From Marinobacter vinifirmus (GTDB lineage: Bacteria > Pseudomonadota > Gammaproteobacteria > Pseudomonadales > Oleiphilaceae), in the NCBI RefSeq assembly GCF_002258215.1, contig NZ_NEFY01000019.1, positions 1-39,233 on the forward strand: DNA of 39,233 nucleotides. Direction: 5' to 3'. Shown in pieces: positions 15,109 to 23,723 of the stretch. Position 1 is the stretch's first letter; each line of letters begins with the position of its first letter. The notes under the pieces were generated by a model. The model had not been told where the DNA came from and did no database searches. It saw nothing but the letters and a program-made list of their open reading frames with translations. A program made the position numbers and the translations under genes.

Positions 15109-15870
15109 ATGCTGATTGAGAGTCGAGATACAAGCCTCAAATACCCGAAGGCAATAAAAGAAGAAAAAACGCGGCTTGTACTCGATTGGCTTCTTGAGTT
15201 CCGTTTTTCTTCGATTGATCTATTGGCTAAGCGAATTGGCAGTAACGCAGTAAATGCCAATCGCTTTTTCAATGCGCTTTTGTCTGACGGCGTAATCCAG
15301 TCATTCAAAAACGTACACACGAAAAACGAACGTTACGTAATGCTCACAAGTGCAGGCCTTGCCTATCTCGAAGTGCAGGGTAGGGACATATCGAAAGCAA
15401 CGACCAGGGTTCAACACCTTGGTCGCTATTCACACATTATCCACGACATGGCGGTTCAGTACGCTGTATTGAACCGCCTTGACCAATTTGAAGAAGTTGT
15501 ATGGGACAGGCACATTGATTTGCCTGAGCATCAAGAGAAGCCGGATGTAATCATGAGATCCCCCAGGGGGTATTGGGTGGCGCTTGAGTATGAGCGCTGG
15601 CGTAAAGACACCAAGCGCATTTATATAAGTTTTATGAACCACTCAGCGGCCCTTGAGGCAAAGCTGTACGCTGGGGTTTTTTACCTCTTTGATCGGGCCG
15701 CTGATCACCTTCATTACAAAAAGCTGTTTGATGGAGAGGAATGGCCTCGGTACAAACGAGAGCGTAAGTCAGGTCGAATCAAGCATCTTGATTCGACTTT
15801 TAAGCCAGATGATGTAAAGAATTTGCGAAAATGCTTTGTTTTTTTGCATGAGCCAGTTGAACAGCAATAA
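15109..15870 (+). CDS. mobC: MOBC-like relaxase candidate (Replic_Relax family)
   Basis: A 253-residue protein. Residues about 15-95 look like a winged helix (LVLDWLLEFRFSSIDLLAKRI...YVMLTSAGLAYLEV). Residues about 105-200 carry YSHIIHDMAVQYAV with His109, His112 and Asp113, then KPDVI (Asp146) and ALEYERWRKDTKR (Glu160, Glu162, Lys167), resembling a PD-(D/E)XK nuclease core. This matches the replication-relaxation family that includes MobC of CloDF13, a relaxase about 243 residues long and unlike HUH relaxases. No HUH relaxase is in the window, and a transfer channel and coupling protein adjoin, so relaxase is the best guess. ATG 15109 is chosen (AAGGA about 9 nt upstream) over GTG 15073. 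Confidence 0.65.
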   Translation: MLIESRDTSLKYPKAIKEEKTRLVLDWLLEFRFSSIDLLAKRIGSNAVNANRFFNALLSDGVIQSFKNVHTKNERYVMLTSAGLAYLEVQGRDISKATTRVQHLGRYSHIIHDMAVQYAVLNRLDQFEEVVWDRHIDLPEHQEKPDVIMRSPRGYWVALEYERWRKDTKRIYISFMNHSAALEAKLYAGVFYLFDRAADHLHYKKLFDGEEWPRYKRERKSGRIKHLDSTFKPDDVKNLRKCFVFLHEPVEQQ

Positions 15871-15888
15871 AGCTTGCGTTATGATGCG

Positions 15889-15909
15889 TCAAAGTATAGT
15901 ATTTTGATT
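15889..15909 (+). promoter_or_regulatory. 21-bp operator/promoter element, copy 1
   Basis: This 21-bp sequence, whose last 19 bases are AAAGTATAGTATTTTGATT, lies 31 bp before the transglycosylase start. It is identical to 23679-23699, which precedes the second transfer operon. It contains a near-palindrome (TCAAA...TTTGA around TATAGTAT) and a TATAGT -10-like hexamer. A shared regulator is likely. Confidence 0.65.
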
Positions 15910-15939
15910 GTTCAAAATTGGCTAAGTTGAATTGTACAA

Positions 15940-16443
15940 ATGTTGCGCAAATATGGGATTTCATGTATAGTCGCGGTATCGTTTGCTAACTCTTTGTTAG
16001 CAAACGAGCTGCCGGACGCAGCAATTTCAAGCAACTGTTGGGTTGACGCAGGGACGCGCTATCAAGTTGATCCCTGGCTTCTCTACGCAATTGCGGAACA
16101 AGAAAGTAGTTTGAATCCGCTTGCCGTTAATCACAACAACCGCGACAAGTCGCGTGATGTTGGGATAATGCAAATCAACTCTTTCTGGTTTCCAAAGCTG
16201 GAAAAGTACGGCCTTTCTGAACAAAGCCTATTCGACCCTTGCACGAATATTCATGTGGGTGCCTGGATACTTTCCCAATCCATACAGGTATTTGGGAATA
16301 ATTGGCGCGCTGTTGGAGCTTACAATGCTGGTACAGGAAAAAATGAAACAAGAGAAAACCTTCGTCAAAAGTACGCCGAGCGCGTTTATCAGCGTTATCT
16401 TCGCCTTGTTAGCGGCGGGATGCACAAGCCTGCCGAACCGTGA
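15940..16443 (+). CDS. Lytic transglycosylase of the transfer system
   Basis: A 167-residue secreted SLT-type transglycosylase that opens peptidoglycan for assembly of the transfer channel. A signal peptide (about 1-22, ending LLANE) precedes the SLT domain: the catalytic Glu is in AIAEQESSLNP, followed by DVGIMQINSFWF and AVGAYNAGTG. It is like VirB1, P19 and F ORF169. It is first in the operon after the 21-bp element. The ribosome-binding site is weak. The next gene starts inside it in another frame. Confidence 0.88.
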   Translation: MLRKYGISCIVAVSFANSLLANELPDAAISSNCWVDAGTRYQVDPWLLYAIAEQESSLNPLAVNHNNRDKSRDVGIMQINSFWFPKLEKYGLSEQSLFDPCTNIHVGAWILSQSIQVFGNNWRAVGAYNAGTGKNETRENLRQKYAERVYQRYLRLVSGGMHKPAEP

Positions 16444-17086
16444 AGTTCCGCATGAACTCGGTGTTAAACAGGTTCCTGGTAAGAGTGAAGGGCATCCCGC
16501 CGAATTTGTGTTCTGTGACATGAACGGCGGCGCTTGGAGTTGCGAAGCCGCAACTCCAAAAACGCCGGTATCCTTCGTGTCAGTAAAGCATTCAGATGAC
16601 AAACCAATCACCGGGATCGTCAGAGACTCCCTTAAAGGTGCAACGTCTGACGGCGGTGTTTCGGCTTTGGACAAGCAGAAACAAACGTCGTTTTCACAAA
16701 GCAAAACGGATAGTAAGAAGTCATCTTCCCAGCCTGAGAACACAAAAGCTGTGCCTGCTGTCCCGCCAGTTGCGGTGGTTTACTTTGATTTTGACAGCTC
16801 CGTAATTACCGCTGATGCCAAATTAACCCTTTTGGCTGCCCTTGATGAGTTGTCAGGCAAGGCAGTTGAGATACATGGGTATACCGACAATGTTGGCAGT
16901 GAACCCTACAACAACTGGCTGGGATTACGTCGAGCCAATAAGGTGAAGGATTTCTTTGAAACGGCCAAATCGACTGCTACGCAGATCGAGGCCTATGGAC
17001 ATGGCCTTTGTTGCTACGCGGAACCTAACGGTACCGCTGAGCAACGGGCCAAAAATCGGCGCGTCGAGGTTTACGCAGTCGATTAA
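16343..17086 (+). CDS. OmpA-family lipoprotein in the transfer operon
   Basis: A 247-residue protein. A lipoprotein signal (residues about 1-26) ends at the lipobox LAAGC, so it should be attached to the outer membrane. The C-terminal OmpA-like domain (about 140-247) has VVYFDFDSSVITADA, EIHGYTDNVGSEPYNNWLGLRRA and QRAKNRRVEVYAVD, the usual peptidoglycan-binding residues. The middle is Ser/Lys-rich. ATG 16343 is chosen because the lipoprotein signal then sits at the N-terminus and AGGA precedes it; the frame is open further upstream. It overlaps the transglycosylase gene by about 100 bp. It is not part of the classic F set, and may anchor the channel to the cell wall. Confidence 0.82.
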   Translation: MKQEKTFVKSTPSAFISVIFALLAAGCTSLPNREVPHELGVKQVPGKSEGHPAEFVFCDMNGGAWSCEAATPKTPVSFVSVKHSDDKPITGIVRDSLKGATSDGGVSALDKQKQTSFSQSKTDSKKSSSQPENTKAVPAVPPVAVVYFDFDSSVITADAKLTLLAALDELSGKAVEIHGYTDNVGSEPYNNWLGLRRANKVKDFFETAKSTATQIEAYGHGLCCYAEPNGTAEQRAKNRRVEVYAVD

Positions 17087-17172
17087 CCGAAGTGTCGCTG
17101 TCCTGGTAGAGGCGATTAGGGCAGCGGCCTGTTTGACTAGCCTCAATCTCAAACTTCATGGAGTTAAAAAAG

Positions 17173-17517
17173 ATGAAAACTGCAATTTCATTGCAACAAA
17201 ACGGACAGAAGCGGGGCTACTTCGCAGCCGCGCTGATGTTTGCCTTCGCGTTTCTGCCTGAGCTTGCTCTTGCCGCTTCTATCGGTATTGGTGGCGGTAC
17301 TGGCGGTACCGAGTTCCAGGCGTTCTACAACTTTATCTATGCCGCAGCTACAGGTTATCTCGGTCGTTCTATTGCCATTGTTGGCGGTCTGATTGGCCTG
17401 GGTATCGGTGCAGGTACTGGTAAAGCGTTGCCTGCTGTTATCGGTGTGTTCCTGGCGATCTTCGGGGTGCTTGGCCCGACCATCGTTAACGCCCTGTTCA
17501 CCAGTGCGACGATTTAA
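17173..17517 (+). CDS. traA: Conjugative pilin precursor TraA
   Basis: A 114-residue prepilin. The long, basic then hydrophobic leader ends at LALA-AS (cleavage after residue 34), as in F-type prepilins, leaving about 80 residues with two hydrophobic helices (GRSIAIVGGLIGLGIGAG and ALPAVIGVFLAIFGVLGPTIV) separated by a short charged loop. It is the subunit of the pilus. ATG 17173 is chosen over an upstream start because GGAG lies 8-9 nt before it. A strong hairpin follows the gene. Confidence 0.87.
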   Translation: MKTAISLQQNGQKRGYFAAALMFAFAFLPELALAASIGIGGGTGGTEFQAFYNFIYAAATGYLGRSIAIVGGLIGLGIGAGTGKALPAVIGVFLAIFGVLGPTIVNALFTSATI

Positions 17518-17531
17518 CAGTAATTGCAACA

Positions 17532-17556
17532 GAAGGGGTTAGCCTGGCTAACCCCT
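17532..17556 (+). promoter_or_regulatory. Hairpin between pilin gene and traL
   Basis: AAGGGGTTAG pairs with CTAACCCCTT around a 5-nt CCTGG loop, with no U run after it. It may protect the 3' end of pilin mRNA or reduce read-through into traL, giving more pilin than channel proteins. Confidence 0.6.
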
Positions 17557-17575
17557 TCGCAAAAACGAGGTGGAT

Positions 17576-17866
17576 ATGGACGAAGAAGATTACTGGATTC
17601 CACGGAATCTGGATGCACCACCACTGATGTTTATGTGGGAAGCCGACAGCGCCATCTTGGTTATCTTTTGGCTGATAGTCGGCGGGGTGCTGAATATGTT
17701 TCTCATGGGTGTGGTGTTGGCGATTGTGTTTGGTCGTGGTTACGCCTACCTCAAAGAAGAGGGTGGCCGAGGCCTTCTAATGAAGATCCTGTATTGGTAC
17801 ACGCCTTCAGATATTTGGCTTTCAAAGCGTATCCCATCGCACATACGGGAGTACATAGGTGGATAA
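17576..17866 (+). CDS. traL: TraL, T4SS pilus assembly protein
   Basis: A 96-residue TraL-family protein (similar to VirB3), needed for pilus assembly at the inner membrane. It begins with an acidic segment and YWIPRNLDAPP, then one or two hydrophobic helices (about 22-55) and a basic C-terminus with LKRIPSH-like RIPSHIREY. ATG 17576 follows GAGG by 5 nt; a GTG at 17570 is less likely. It overlaps traE by eight bases. Confidence 0.88.
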   Translation: MDEEDYWIPRNLDAPPLMFMWEADSAILVIFWLIVGGVLNMFLMGVVLAIVFGRGYAYLKEEGGRGLLMKILYWYTPSDIWLSKRIPSHIREYIGG

Positions 17867-18530
17867 ACAAAAATACAGTTCAACAGTTATCAATGCCAAT
17901 TACAAGGCATCGCTTTGGATGGGTGTGGCCGGGGTGCTCCTGCTTTCCAATTTGATGCTTGCTGGCTTTGTCGTGACTGCTGATACATCAGAAAAAACTA
18001 TCGTGGTACCGCCGCAGGTAGATACACCATTTTCCGTGCAGGGGAACGAAGTCAGCCCTGCATACATTGAACAAATGGCCCGGTACTTTTCTCAGCTCTT
18101 GCTGACGTACCACAAACAGAATGCCCAGTCTCAGTTTGATACCGTTCTTCATTACACAGATCCGTCTGTATATAGCGCAATGAAGACCCGGTTTGCGGTG
18201 GATTACGACCGCATTTCACGCAACGACATAAGTAGCGTTTTTTACCTGATGGGGATTCATATCAAAAAAGACGTGGCCGTCATCACTGGTGAACTAAATG
18301 GCTTTATCGGTAGCCACTTGGTCAGCAAGCGCCAGAAGACATACGAATTGAGATTCAAGTACAACGGCAAGTTAACCATAACTGGCTTCAATGAGCTTGA
18401 GAAAGATTCTGTTGGTTCGTACCAGGTGGTGAAGCCGAATGAAGAAGTAATGATCGAGAATCAGAAACCCAGCTCAGAAGCTGCTATGCCTGGTTCATTT
18501 GATGGTGGAGTGCCAAATGAAAATGAATAA
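17859..18530 (+). CDS. traE: TraE, T4SS protein
   Basis: A 223-residue TraE-family protein (VirB5/VirB8-related position). A short cytoplasmic part and one membrane helix (about 18-40, WMGVAGVLLLSNLMLAGFVV) precede a periplasmic domain of about 150 residues. Residues after about 195 are acidic and low in complexity. The start is GTG 17859, overlapping traL, with GGGAG about 8 nt upstream. The traK start lies inside its 3' end. Confidence 0.9.
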   Translation: MDKQKYSSTVINANYKASLWMGVAGVLLLSNLMLAGFVVTADTSEKTIVVPPQVDTPFSVQGNEVSPAYIEQMARYFSQLLLTYHKQNAQSQFDTVLHYTDPSVYSAMKTRFAVDYDRISRNDISSVFYLMGIHIKKDVAVITGELNGFIGSHLVSKRQKTYELRFKYNGKLTITGFNELEKDSVGSYQVVKPNEEVMIENQKPSSEAAMPGSFDGGVPNENE

Positions 18531-19305
18531 TCAATACGCGGATGCAGGCTCTTTTCCTGTTCAGCCCTGGCTCGTATGGATAATCACCACGCCTTTAGCC
18601 ATTGCAATGGTAGTTACATTGCTTCTGTATTCCGGTAACGCGAATGCTGCACAGGAATTCAGAGTAAAGGATGGTGACACCATCACGGTTAAGGTGTCTT
18701 CTCGTGAGTTAACCAGGATCAGTATTCAAGGTGAAGGCCGTTTAGATAAAGTGTGGGGTTCGGCTGGTGTTTTGGAAATCCAACCGGATAAGGATAAGGG
18801 TGAGATTTTCATCCGGCCAGCTCCAGGGGCACCGGCTGCGCTTAGCTTTTTTGTCCGTGATGACATGGGCGCTACCTATACGATAGTAGCGCAACAGCAC
18901 GATATACCGTCTGAAACGATTATTTTGAAACCTGCCGCGCCACGTAAAAGCGTTGGCCGGGGTTCTGAATACCGTTCAACTCCCTTTGTTGACCGGGTAA
19001 AGCGATTGATGAAAGGAATGGCTTTAGGTGAGCAAGTAGACGGCTATTCCTACGAAGACTCCGAGAAAAAGGTTCCTCTGTGGGCTGAAACTCAAATCAT
19101 TCTCCGCAGGACATACACAGGTTATGACCTGCTTGGCGAAATCTACACGATTCAAAATATCAGCGATGCAGATATGAATTTTCATGAACGCGAGTTCCTG
19201 GACTTTGGTAGTCGTGTGCAGGCGGTTTCATTGGAAAGGCTTTCACTTGGAAAAGGCGAAACAACTTTTCTCTATGTTGTGCGTAAGCCCCTGGGAGGTG
19301 AGTAA
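18517..19305 (+). CDS. traK: TraK, secretin-like outer-membrane core protein
   Basis: A 262-residue TraK (VirB9-like) protein, which with TraB and TraV forms the outer-membrane core complex. A signal peptide-like hydrophobic segment (about 20-40) ends near ANAAQEF. The N-terminal domain includes FRVKDGDTITVKVSSRELTRI; the C-terminal part has the TraK pattern up to YVVRKPL. ATG 18517 follows GGTGGAG by about 6 nt. It overlaps traE; its last base is the first base of the traB ATG. Confidence 0.9.
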   Translation: MKMNNQYADAGSFPVQPWLVWIITTPLAIAMVVTLLLYSGNANAAQEFRVKDGDTITVKVSSRELTRISIQGEGRLDKVWGSAGVLEIQPDKDKGEIFIRPAPGAPAALSFFVRDDMGATYTIVAQQHDIPSETIILKPAAPRKSVGRGSEYRSTPFVDRVKRLMKGMALGEQVDGYSYEDSEKKVPLWAETQIILRRTYTGYDLLGEIYTIQNISDADMNFHEREFLDFGSRVQAVSLERLSLGKGETTFLYVVRKPLGGE

Positions 19306-20579
19306 TGGACGCTCCAGGTAAAACTAAACGCAAGCAACTTATCATTGCTGTCGGTGGGTTCTCAGCTTTCATCATCCTTATGATGGGTGGTATGTGGCTG
19401 TCAGATCCAAACCGAGGTAAGCCTACTCCGTTGGAAATCCAGCAAGAGCAATCCCAGGAGGTGATGAGGGACTTCACCGCGCGAAGCAGCGGTTCAGTCA
19501 GTGCTGAAGAAACATGGATAGCGCTTTCTGAAAAGCGCCTGAAGGAACTTCAGACCGAAAATAAAATTTTACGTGATCGTCTTGAAGAGATTGCCAGAAT
19601 GGTCGGTAATCAGGGCGCTAACTCTGCCATCCAGGGTACACCGGTGACATCCGCAGGCCTACCGGCTACTTCATTACCACCGGCACCCATTCCTGTGGCT
19701 CAACCTGCACCGATACCAGGGCAGAACCAGGAACAGCCTACTGGCGAAATAACGCAACAATTCGTCAATCGCTCGTTACCGCCACCACCTGCGCAAAATC
19801 CAGGTGCTTACGGTGGAACGCAAGCTGTCAATCAGGATGGCCAGCCAATCAGCCGGATTCAGGTAATAAGTTTGACCGATGACACAGCACAAGGGCAGGG
19901 CGACGGTAACAAAAAAGCCAAGAACGTATCGCACTACTTGCCAACAGGCGCATTTTCAACCGCAGTCCTTTTATCTGGTATGGATGCGCCTACTGGTGGT
20001 CAGGCTATGTCAAACCCTGTGCCGGTGCTACTACGTCTGATGGATGCAGGACAGTTGCCTAACTTTTGGAACAGTGACGTGGATAACTGCCACGTCACTG
20101 GTGCAGCTCATGGCGACATTTCAAGCGAACGGGCACATATCCGGCTGGAAACGCTGACGTGCGTTCTGGTGAATGGCGACATTATTGAAGAACGGGTTCA
20201 GGGGTACGTTGCCGGTGAAGATGGCAAAGCTGGTCTGCGCGGTCGTCTCGTCAGCAAACAAGGCTCAATGATCGCAAAATCGCTGCTTGCCGGTATTGCG
20301 TCGGGAATGGGCAGCTCAATTTCGCAGCAGTATCAGCAGGTATCAACAAGTGCATTGGGTAACGTAACAACCATTGACCCAAATAAGACGGTTCAGGCCG
20401 GGCTTGCTACTGGTACAGGTAACGCACTGGAAAAAATCGCTGACTATTACATTGCGCGAGCAAACGAAATGTATCCGATCATCGAGGTCGATGCTAACCG
20501 GATTGGTGAAATTATTCTGTTGGGTGGTACCGAGTTTGGTAAGAATCTGATTGGTAACACTAGGGAGCGTAAAGAATGA
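19305..20579 (+). CDS. traB: TraB, VirB10-like core protein
   Basis: A 424-residue protein that spans the envelope. Short N-terminal basic stretch, one membrane helix (about 12-32), a coiled coil (about 65-95, EKRLKELQTENKILRDRLEEI), a proline-rich periplasmic span (about 115-180), then a VirB10/TrbI beta-barrel domain (about 200-424). Start and stop overlap traK and traV (ATGA), typical of coupled core-complex genes. Confidence 0.92.
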   Translation: MDAPGKTKRKQLIIAVGGFSAFIILMMGGMWLSDPNRGKPTPLEIQQEQSQEVMRDFTARSSGSVSAEETWIALSEKRLKELQTENKILRDRLEEIARMVGNQGANSAIQGTPVTSAGLPATSLPPAPIPVAQPAPIPGQNQEQPTGEITQQFVNRSLPPPPAQNPGAYGGTQAVNQDGQPISRIQVISLTDDTAQGQGDGNKKAKNVSHYLPTGAFSTAVLLSGMDAPTGGQAMSNPVPVLLRLMDAGQLPNFWNSDVDNCHVTGAAHGDISSERAHIRLETLTCVLVNGDIIEERVQGYVAGEDGKAGLRGRLVSKQGSMIAKSLLAGIASGMGSSISQQYQQVSTSALGNVTTIDPNKTVQAGLATGTGNALEKIADYYIARANEMYPIIEVDANRIGEIILLGGTEFGKNLIGNTRERKE

Positions 20580-20962
20580 AGAAGTTAATTTTCCTGGGCC
20601 TAGCCCTGACCGTTTTAAGCGGCTGCTCAACTACATATACCTGTGGCCAGTTTCCACAGTCAGGCTGTCAACCGGTATCGACGGTCTACGACAGAACAAA
20701 TGAAGGCTTCCATGATTATCGCCGTACCTTGTACGACGAGGAAAAGAAAAAAAAAGGTTCGCGTAAAGAAGCCGACACTCATGTGCATGTAGGCCAGGCA
20801 CATCGAACGCTCAATTATGCTACACCGGGTGATCCGTTATTAACGAAGCCTGTTGTCCTGAGAATTTTGTTTAATTCATGGGAAGACAAAGATAAGGATC
20901 TAAATGCCGGTGGTTTTGTTTACGTGCGTCTGAGGGATTCTGAATGGGTAGTCAACAAGTAA
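20576..20962 (+). CDS. traV: TraV, outer-membrane lipoprotein
   Basis: A 128-residue lipoprotein (VirB7-like). The signal ends at lipobox LSGC (Cys17), then STTYTCGQFPQSGCQ with two more cysteines, as in F TraV. It anchors the core complex in the outer membrane. The ATG overlaps the traB stop; the 3' end overlaps the traC start by 19 bp. Confidence 0.88.
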   Translation: MKKLIFLGLALTVLSGCSTTYTCGQFPQSGCQPVSTVYDRTNEGFHDYRRTLYDEEKKKKGSRKEADTHVHVGQAHRTLNYATPGDPLLTKPVVLRILFNSWEDKDKDLNAGGFVYVRLRDSEWVVNK

Positions 20963-23553
20963 CATTGGTGGATCGTTTTCACGCAGTAAAACGAAAAATT
21001 GCAGATAAAGTTAAATCGTCCTTGGTTAATGATGTACCGCCTGGCGTCCGTTTTAAAAATACTGGCGATGTGCCAACGCTGGCGTCATTAAAGGCATTCT
21101 CAGAGCGCTACGCTGTAGCCTCTTTACTGCCGTATGAGGCTTATGACGAAGAGACAGGTATTTATTACAACCGGGATACCGTTGGCTTTATGCTGTACGC
21201 TAATCCAGGCACAGGCCTTACCGCGACAGAGTTAAAAACCCTCAACGGGTTCTTTAACCAGTCACATAAGGCCGATACCACCATTCAGATTTCAGTTATC
21301 GCTGATCCTAACGTTGAGCCTATCTTGAAAAGATGGGCCGAAACAAAGGGCAACGCAATAGATAAATCTATTGCTGAAATCTTTGAGACGCTGGGAAACA
21401 ACCGCGTTGAATATATGCGCCAGGGTAAGTGGAACTCTCTGTTCACTGACCAGGCGTTCTTGCTGCGCAACATGCACTTGGTTGTATCCTACACCATTCC
21501 TATTCCGAAAGGATTAACCGGCATTGATGTGCACCAGGACGATATTGATCGTCTGGTGCGTACCAGGGAAGCGGCCATCGGTACACTGCGTTCTGCGAAA
21601 ATTTATGCGCAGTCTATGTCGCCTGAGCTGTTCATTAACATAATGAACGGATTGCTAAATCCTTCTACTGAGCCTCAGCCACGGCTTTATTATGACGACA
21701 ATAACCTAATCAATAGTCAGATTGTCGATGATGACACAATGGCGCTGTTTGATTCAGGGGCGTCAAGCCTGATCCACAAAGACCAGGCTTTTTCTATCTT
21801 GCCTTATCACGTTCGGCAATTCCCGCAGACGTGGCCAGGATTCAAGAACGGTCAGCTCATTGGTAGCTTTACCAATAACATTCTACGAATACCTTGTCCT
21901 TTTATCGCCACTTTGACGGTAAATGCACCTGACCAGGTATCAGCTAAAGGTAAGGTGACTCGCAAATCCGTTCGTGCAACGCAGATGGCCGACTCACCAA
22001 TGGCAAAGTATGTACCTCAGTGGAAAGACCGTAAGGTCGATTGGGACTACACGGCCAAGAAGGTGGACAACGGTAACAAACTGATGGATGCGTTCTATCA
22101 GATCGTTTTGTTCACGCCACAAGGCCGAGAACAGGAGTGTGAGCAAGCTTTAAAATCTGTTTATGAATCACTCGGCTGGGTGCTTTCAAAAAGCCGCTAC
22201 ACGCCGGTACATTCGTTCCTGGGTGCGCTTCCAATGGGGCTTTGCCAGGAGTCGAAGCGGGCATTAGAAATATTCGGGCACTTCAACACCCGCCTTTCCT
22301 GGACGTGTACCAATATTGCTCCCTGGATAGGCGAGTGGAAAGGTACACATACTCCGATGATGATGTTTAACGGTCGTCGTGGGCAAATCACTTACTTCGA
22401 TCCGTTTGATAATGATAAAGGTAACTACAACATGAGTTGTAGCGCTACCTCGGGTTCGGGTAAGTCGTTTTTCACTCAGGAATGGGTATTTAGCTGCCTG
22501 GGATACGGTGGCCGTGCATTTATCATTGATGCTGGCCACTCCTATAAGAACCTTTGTAAGCTGCTCAAAGGCACATACCTGGAGTTTGGTAATGATGAGG
22601 TCAGGATATGCCTAAATCCCTTCAGCTCAATCAGCGATGACGATCCGAAATACTTTAAAGAGCAGCTGCCTTTGCTAAAGATGCTGATTGCTCAAATGGC
22701 TTCGCCAGAGAGGCCATTATCAGCCAAGCAACGTGCAGTGCTTGAAAAAGCGATCATGCGGACTTGGGAACAATACGGCAGCAAAGCGACTATCAGTAGC
22801 GTAGTAGACGTTTTACTTGCCGATAACAGCGATGACGGCCCTATGCACGCAACAGCCAAAGACTTGGCTGTTATGCTGCATTCCTACACCAAAGATGGCA
22901 TGTACGCCGACTACTTTGAAGGGGATTCAAACGTCAACCTGGACAACTCTTTCGTAGTGTTGGAGCTGGACGCGCTAAATACGATGCCCGATCTTCAATC
23001 GGTTGTACTGCTAATTCTAATGATGCGAATCACTCAGGTAATGTACCTGAGTGGAAACAAAAAACAGCGCAAGCTGTGCATCATTGACGAAGCCTGGCGT
23101 TTGCTTGGCCGTGGCCGCGCCGGTGAATTTATCGAGGAAGGGTACCGTGTTGCTCGTAAGCATGGCGGTTCTTTCATGACCATTACCCAAAAGATCAGTG
23201 ACTACTACGCTTCGGAAACTGCAAAGGCTGCTTACGCAAACTCAGATTTCAAGGTTTACCTACGTCAAGATCCGGGCGAGTTGGCAGAGGCTGAGGCCAA
23301 AGGCCATATCAGCAATACCAGCGGTAAAGTCGATGTTATCCGCTCATTGGAAACTATCCAGGGTAAATATTCAGAGCTTGCCATTGACTCACCAAACGGT
23401 CTGGCGGCCTTGCGTTTCACCGTAGATCCAGTGACTGAAAAACTTTACTCAACCAAGGCTGAAGAGGTTGATTACATCCGGGAAGCGGAAGCCAGGGGCA
23501 TTCATATTTTTGATGCCGTTCAGGAGCTGATTAGAAGAAGCGGAAGCCGGTAA
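20944..23553 (+). CDS. traC: TraC, VirB4-family assembly ATPase
   Basis: An 869-residue cytoplasmic ATPase that powers pilus assembly and secretion. Walker A is SATSGSGKSFFTQ near residue 500 and Walker B is LCIIDEAWRLLG near 710, followed by RKHGGSFMTITQ. Length matches F TraC. It is the last gene before a terminator, so the first transfer operon ends here. Confidence 0.95.
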   Translation: MGSQQVTLVDRFHAVKRKIADKVKSSLVNDVPPGVRFKNTGDVPTLASLKAFSERYAVASLLPYEAYDEETGIYYNRDTVGFMLYANPGTGLTATELKTLNGFFNQSHKADTTIQISVIADPNVEPILKRWAETKGNAIDKSIAEIFETLGNNRVEYMRQGKWNSLFTDQAFLLRNMHLVVSYTIPIPKGLTGIDVHQDDIDRLVRTREAAIGTLRSAKIYAQSMSPELFINIMNGLLNPSTEPQPRLYYDDNNLINSQIVDDDTMALFDSGASSLIHKDQAFSILPYHVRQFPQTWPGFKNGQLIGSFTNNILRIPCPFIATLTVNAPDQVSAKGKVTRKSVRATQMADSPMAKYVPQWKDRKVDWDYTAKKVDNGNKLMDAFYQIVLFTPQGREQECEQALKSVYESLGWVLSKSRYTPVHSFLGALPMGLCQESKRALEIFGHFNTRLSWTCTNIAPWIGEWKGTHTPMMMFNGRRGQITYFDPFDNDKGNYNMSCSATSGSGKSFFTQEWVFSCLGYGGRAFIIDAGHSYKNLCKLLKGTYLEFGNDEVRICLNPFSSISDDDPKYFKEQLPLLKMLIAQMASPERPLSAKQRAVLEKAIMRTWEQYGSKATISSVVDVLLADNSDDGPMHATAKDLAVMLHSYTKDGMYADYFEGDSNVNLDNSFVVLELDALNTMPDLQSVVLLILMMRITQVMYLSGNKKQRKLCIIDEAWRLLGRGRAGEFIEEGYRVARKHGGSFMTITQKISDYYASETAKAAYANSDFKVYLRQDPGELAEAEAKGHISNTSGKVDVIRSLETIQGKYSELAIDSPNGLAALRFTVDPVTEKLYSTKAEEVDYIREAEARGIHIFDAVQELIRRSGSR

Positions 23554-23648
23554 GGTTCCACAGACACTATATGCTCAGGGCCGCTCTATGCCGCGCCCTG
23601 GTACCCAGGCAGGCCCGGAAAACGAGTCGAACAGATAATCCTAGTTCG

Positions 23649-23673
23649 GCCCGTTTTACGGGCTTGCTTTTTT
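23649..23673 (+). terminator. Terminator after traC
   Basis: GCCCG-TTTTA-CGGGC is followed by TTGCTTTTTT, about 95 bp after the traC stop. It separates the transfer genes into two transcription units. Confidence 0.75.
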
Positions 23674-23678
23674 ACGAA

Positions 23679-23699
23679 TCAAAGTATAGTATTTTGATT
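23679..23699 (+). promoter_or_regulatory. 21-bp operator/promoter element, copy 2
   Basis: Identical to 15889-15909 and located 24 bp before the trbI start. Further -10-like TATAGT sequences are present in and after it (near 23685 and 23712). It probably drives the second transfer operon under the same control as the first. Confidence 0.65.
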
Positions 23700-23723
23700 C
23701 CTCATTATGGTATAGTTTGAAAC

